The notes below the pieces were generated by a model. That model did no database searches and had not been told where the DNA came from. It saw only the letters and a list, made by a program, of their open reading frames with translations. A stretch of 8,150 bases of DNA, taken from Fluviibacter sp039805865 (GTDB lineage Bacteria; Pseudomonadota; Gammaproteobacteria; Burkholderiales; Rhodocyclaceae). Of this stretch, positions 6,996 to 8,150 are shown piece after piece. A program made the translations under genes and the position numbers. Numbering within the stretch: position 1 is the stretch's first letter; each line of letters begins with the position of its first letter. Location of the stretch: contig JBDLTI010000070.1 of NCBI GenBank assembly GCA_039805865.1, positions 1 to 8,150 on the forward strand. The letters are read 5' to 3'.

Positions 6996-8108
6996 ATGCG
7001 CTACGCCCGGCAACGCATACTCCCTGAAATCGGTGACGCCGGTCAGGCCGCATTATCTGCTGCACGCATTCTCGTTATTGGCGCTGGTGGACTCGGCTCA
7101 CCGGCGCTTCTTTACTTAACGGCCGCTGGTGTTGGGCTCAAAGAAGCCGGCGGATGCATTGGCATTATCGATGATGACAACGTTGATCTGAGCAATCTGC
7201 AACGTCAGATCCTATTTACCGAATCTGATGAAGGCAATGCAAAAAGTCTGGTTGCCGCAGCCCGCTTACAGTTACTCAACAGCGACACGGAATTAAAGGT
7301 ATTTCAGACAAGACTGTCGAATGAGAATGCACTAGATATCTTTAGCGATTTCGACATCGTCATTGACGGGTCTGACAACTTCGACACCAAATACCTCATC
7401 AACGATGCCGCTGTTCGGGTGGGTATACCCGTTGTCTACGGATCCATTCTCGGTTTCGAAGGCCAGGCGGCTGTTTTCTGGGGCAAAGAAGGCCCCTGCT
7501 ACCGTTGTCTTTACCCAGAACAACCTGAGTCACATGTGCCCAACTGTGCCGAAGCAGGTACGCTAGGTGGCGTTGCCGGAATGATAGGCACCATCCAGGC
7601 TGTTGAGGCCTGCAAACTTGCCATTGGGAAAACTCACTGTCAGGCTCACGGGCTAGAGCCGCTCATCGGTAAACTCTTTATCACCGATGCACACCACTGG
7701 GATACAAGAACACTCGACGTCAGCAAACGCACAGATTGCCCCGTCTGCAGCCGCCCGCCTGAGCAGATAACCTTACCGCAAGCCAAGCCGCAACAATGCG
7801 CATCCTTAGCTGCTGCCATGAACCTCAATGACCTTCAGGGTCTCTTTGAGTCAGGTATACCATTTACACTCGTTGATGTACGTGAACCCCATGAATGGGA
7901 AAGCGGCCACATTGAAGGCGCTCTGCATATCCCGTTGGGCAAACTTCTAGTCGCTCCGGAAGTACTAGATACGCTAAACCGTCTGGAACCCATCGTTGTC
8001 TACTGCCAGCATGGCATGCGGAGCGCCCGTGCAGTGGCCTATCTGCGTCAACATGACTACGATGCTTTCAATCTTGTGGTTGATTGGTCACGAATCAATG
8101 ACTTTTGA
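6996..8108 (+). CDS. MoeB/ThiF-type E1 adenylyltransferase with rhodanese domain
   Basis: Residues 1 to about 254 are an E1-like sulfur-carrier-activating enzyme. It shows RYARQRILPEIG, the ATP-binding GAGGLGS (29-35), DLSNLQRQ (64-71) and DGSDNFDTK (124-132). The zinc cysteine pairs are Cys168/171 and Cys248/251, and Cys184 in VPNCAEAGTLGG is the usual catalytic-cysteine position. Residues about 270-370 are a rhodanese domain: LVDVREPHEWESGHIEGA and active loop YCQHGMRS with Cys337. Like eukaryotic MOCS3/Uba4, the pair can adenylate and thiocarboxylate MoaD, ThiS or a tRNA-thiolation carrier; the neighbours favour MoaD. Oddities: about seven extra residues (LKEAGGC, 48-54) between the nucleotide-binding helix and the next strand, and a short tail in which the usual L-x-G-G-I-x-A-W reads NLVVDWSRINDF. 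No Shine-Dalgarno sequence is evident. Confidence 0.92.
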   Translation: MRYARQRILPEIGDAGQAALSAARILVIGAGGLGSPALLYLTAAGVGLKEAGGCIGIIDDDNVDLSNLQRQILFTESDEGNAKSLVAAARLQLLNSDTELKVFQTRLSNENALDIFSDFDIVIDGSDNFDTKYLINDAAVRVGIPVVYGSILGFEGQAAVFWGKEGPCYRCLYPEQPESHVPNCAEAGTLGGVAGMIGTIQAVEACKLAIGKTHCQAHGLEPLIGKLFITDAHHWDTRTLDVSKRTDCPVCSRPPEQITLPQAKPQQCASLAAAMNLNDLQGLFESGIPFTLVDVREPHEWESGHIEGALHIPLGKLLVAPEVLDTLNRLEPIVVYCQHGMRSARAVAYLRQHDYDAFNLVVDWSRINDF

Positions 8109-8150
8109 CATCGCGCTCCTAGCTGGAGCGTTTCTGGTCGTTGCGGTTCT
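8098..8150 (+). CDS. Start of a membrane protein, cut by the window end
   Basis: An ATG at 8098, in a different frame from the E1-rhodanese gene and overlapping its last 11 bases, opens a frame that stays open to the window end. The 17 visible residues (MTFDIALLAGAFLVVAV) are a hydrophobic helix following two polar residues, as at the start of a multi-pass membrane protein. A TauE/SafE-type sulfite/organosulfonate exporter would fit both the look and the sulfur context, but so would many others, so no function is assigned. The Shine-Dalgarno sequence is weak or absent. The pattern of overlapping starts in this operon supports its being real. Confidence 0.45.
   Translation, partial: MTFDIALLAGAFLVVAV

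Noticed and set aside
7421..7430. Ten-base palindrome GGGTATACCC
   Set aside because: It is short, lies deep inside coding sequence, and has no partner site; probably chance. The same holds for AACGGCCGTT at 3794-3803.
8114..8130. Hairpin CGCTCC-TAGCT-GGAGCG followed by TTT, just after the E1 stop
   Set aside because: The stem is only 6 bp and the T-run only three, and it lies inside a likely continuing coding frame; too weak for an intrinsic terminator.
1..8150. CRISPR arrays, insertion sequences, tRNA or rRNA genes
   Set aside because: No spaced direct repeats, transposase motifs or structural RNA sequence were seen; the window is filled by protein genes.

Overview
The window is wholly coding on the + strand: nine consecutive genes with gaps of at most 27 bases, four of whose junctions overlap or nearly touch. 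It reads as part of one long operon of a chemotrophic sulfur-oxidising bacterium. SoxB, a Tat-exported hydrolase, a periplasmic signal peptide and overall gene style point to a Gram-negative proteobacterium, most likely beta- or gammaproteobacterial. Base composition looks moderate (a little above 50% GC by eye, not counted). No species can be named from the sequence alone.

Region 1 (1-2884) concerns sulfur. The 3' four-fifths of soxB (thiosulfate-oxidising Sox enzyme) is followed by a small secreted DsrE-like protein with a single cysteine. That gene overlaps by 4 bases a YeeE/YedE-type membrane protein of the thiosulfate/sulfur-transport family. Region 2 (2897-3751) is a single gene for a dienelactone-hydrolase-fold enzyme with a textbook twin-arginine signal.

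Region 3 (3779-8108) is a molybdenum-cofactor (Moco) block: moaA, a fused moaC-mogA/moaB gene, moeA, and a MoeB/ThiF-type E1 enzyme with a C-terminal rhodanese domain. At 8098 a further hydrophobic open reading frame starts inside the end of the E1 gene and runs off the window.

The most economical reading is that the Moco genes travel with sox because sulfur oxidation in this organism uses a molybdoenzyme, such as SoxCD sulfane dehydrogenase or a sulfite dehydrogenase. The secreted DsrE-like protein and the YeeE-family protein could bind and import a sulfur species released by Sox chemistry. None of the named partners (soxXYZA, soxCD, moaD, moaE, mobA) is inside the window, so this is inference. 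Two long perfect hairpins, near the 5' ends of the dsrE-like gene and moeA, are the main non-coding structure. The individual gene families are known. The possible novelty lies in the arrangement and in the two sulfur/hydrolase accessory genes of unknown substrate.
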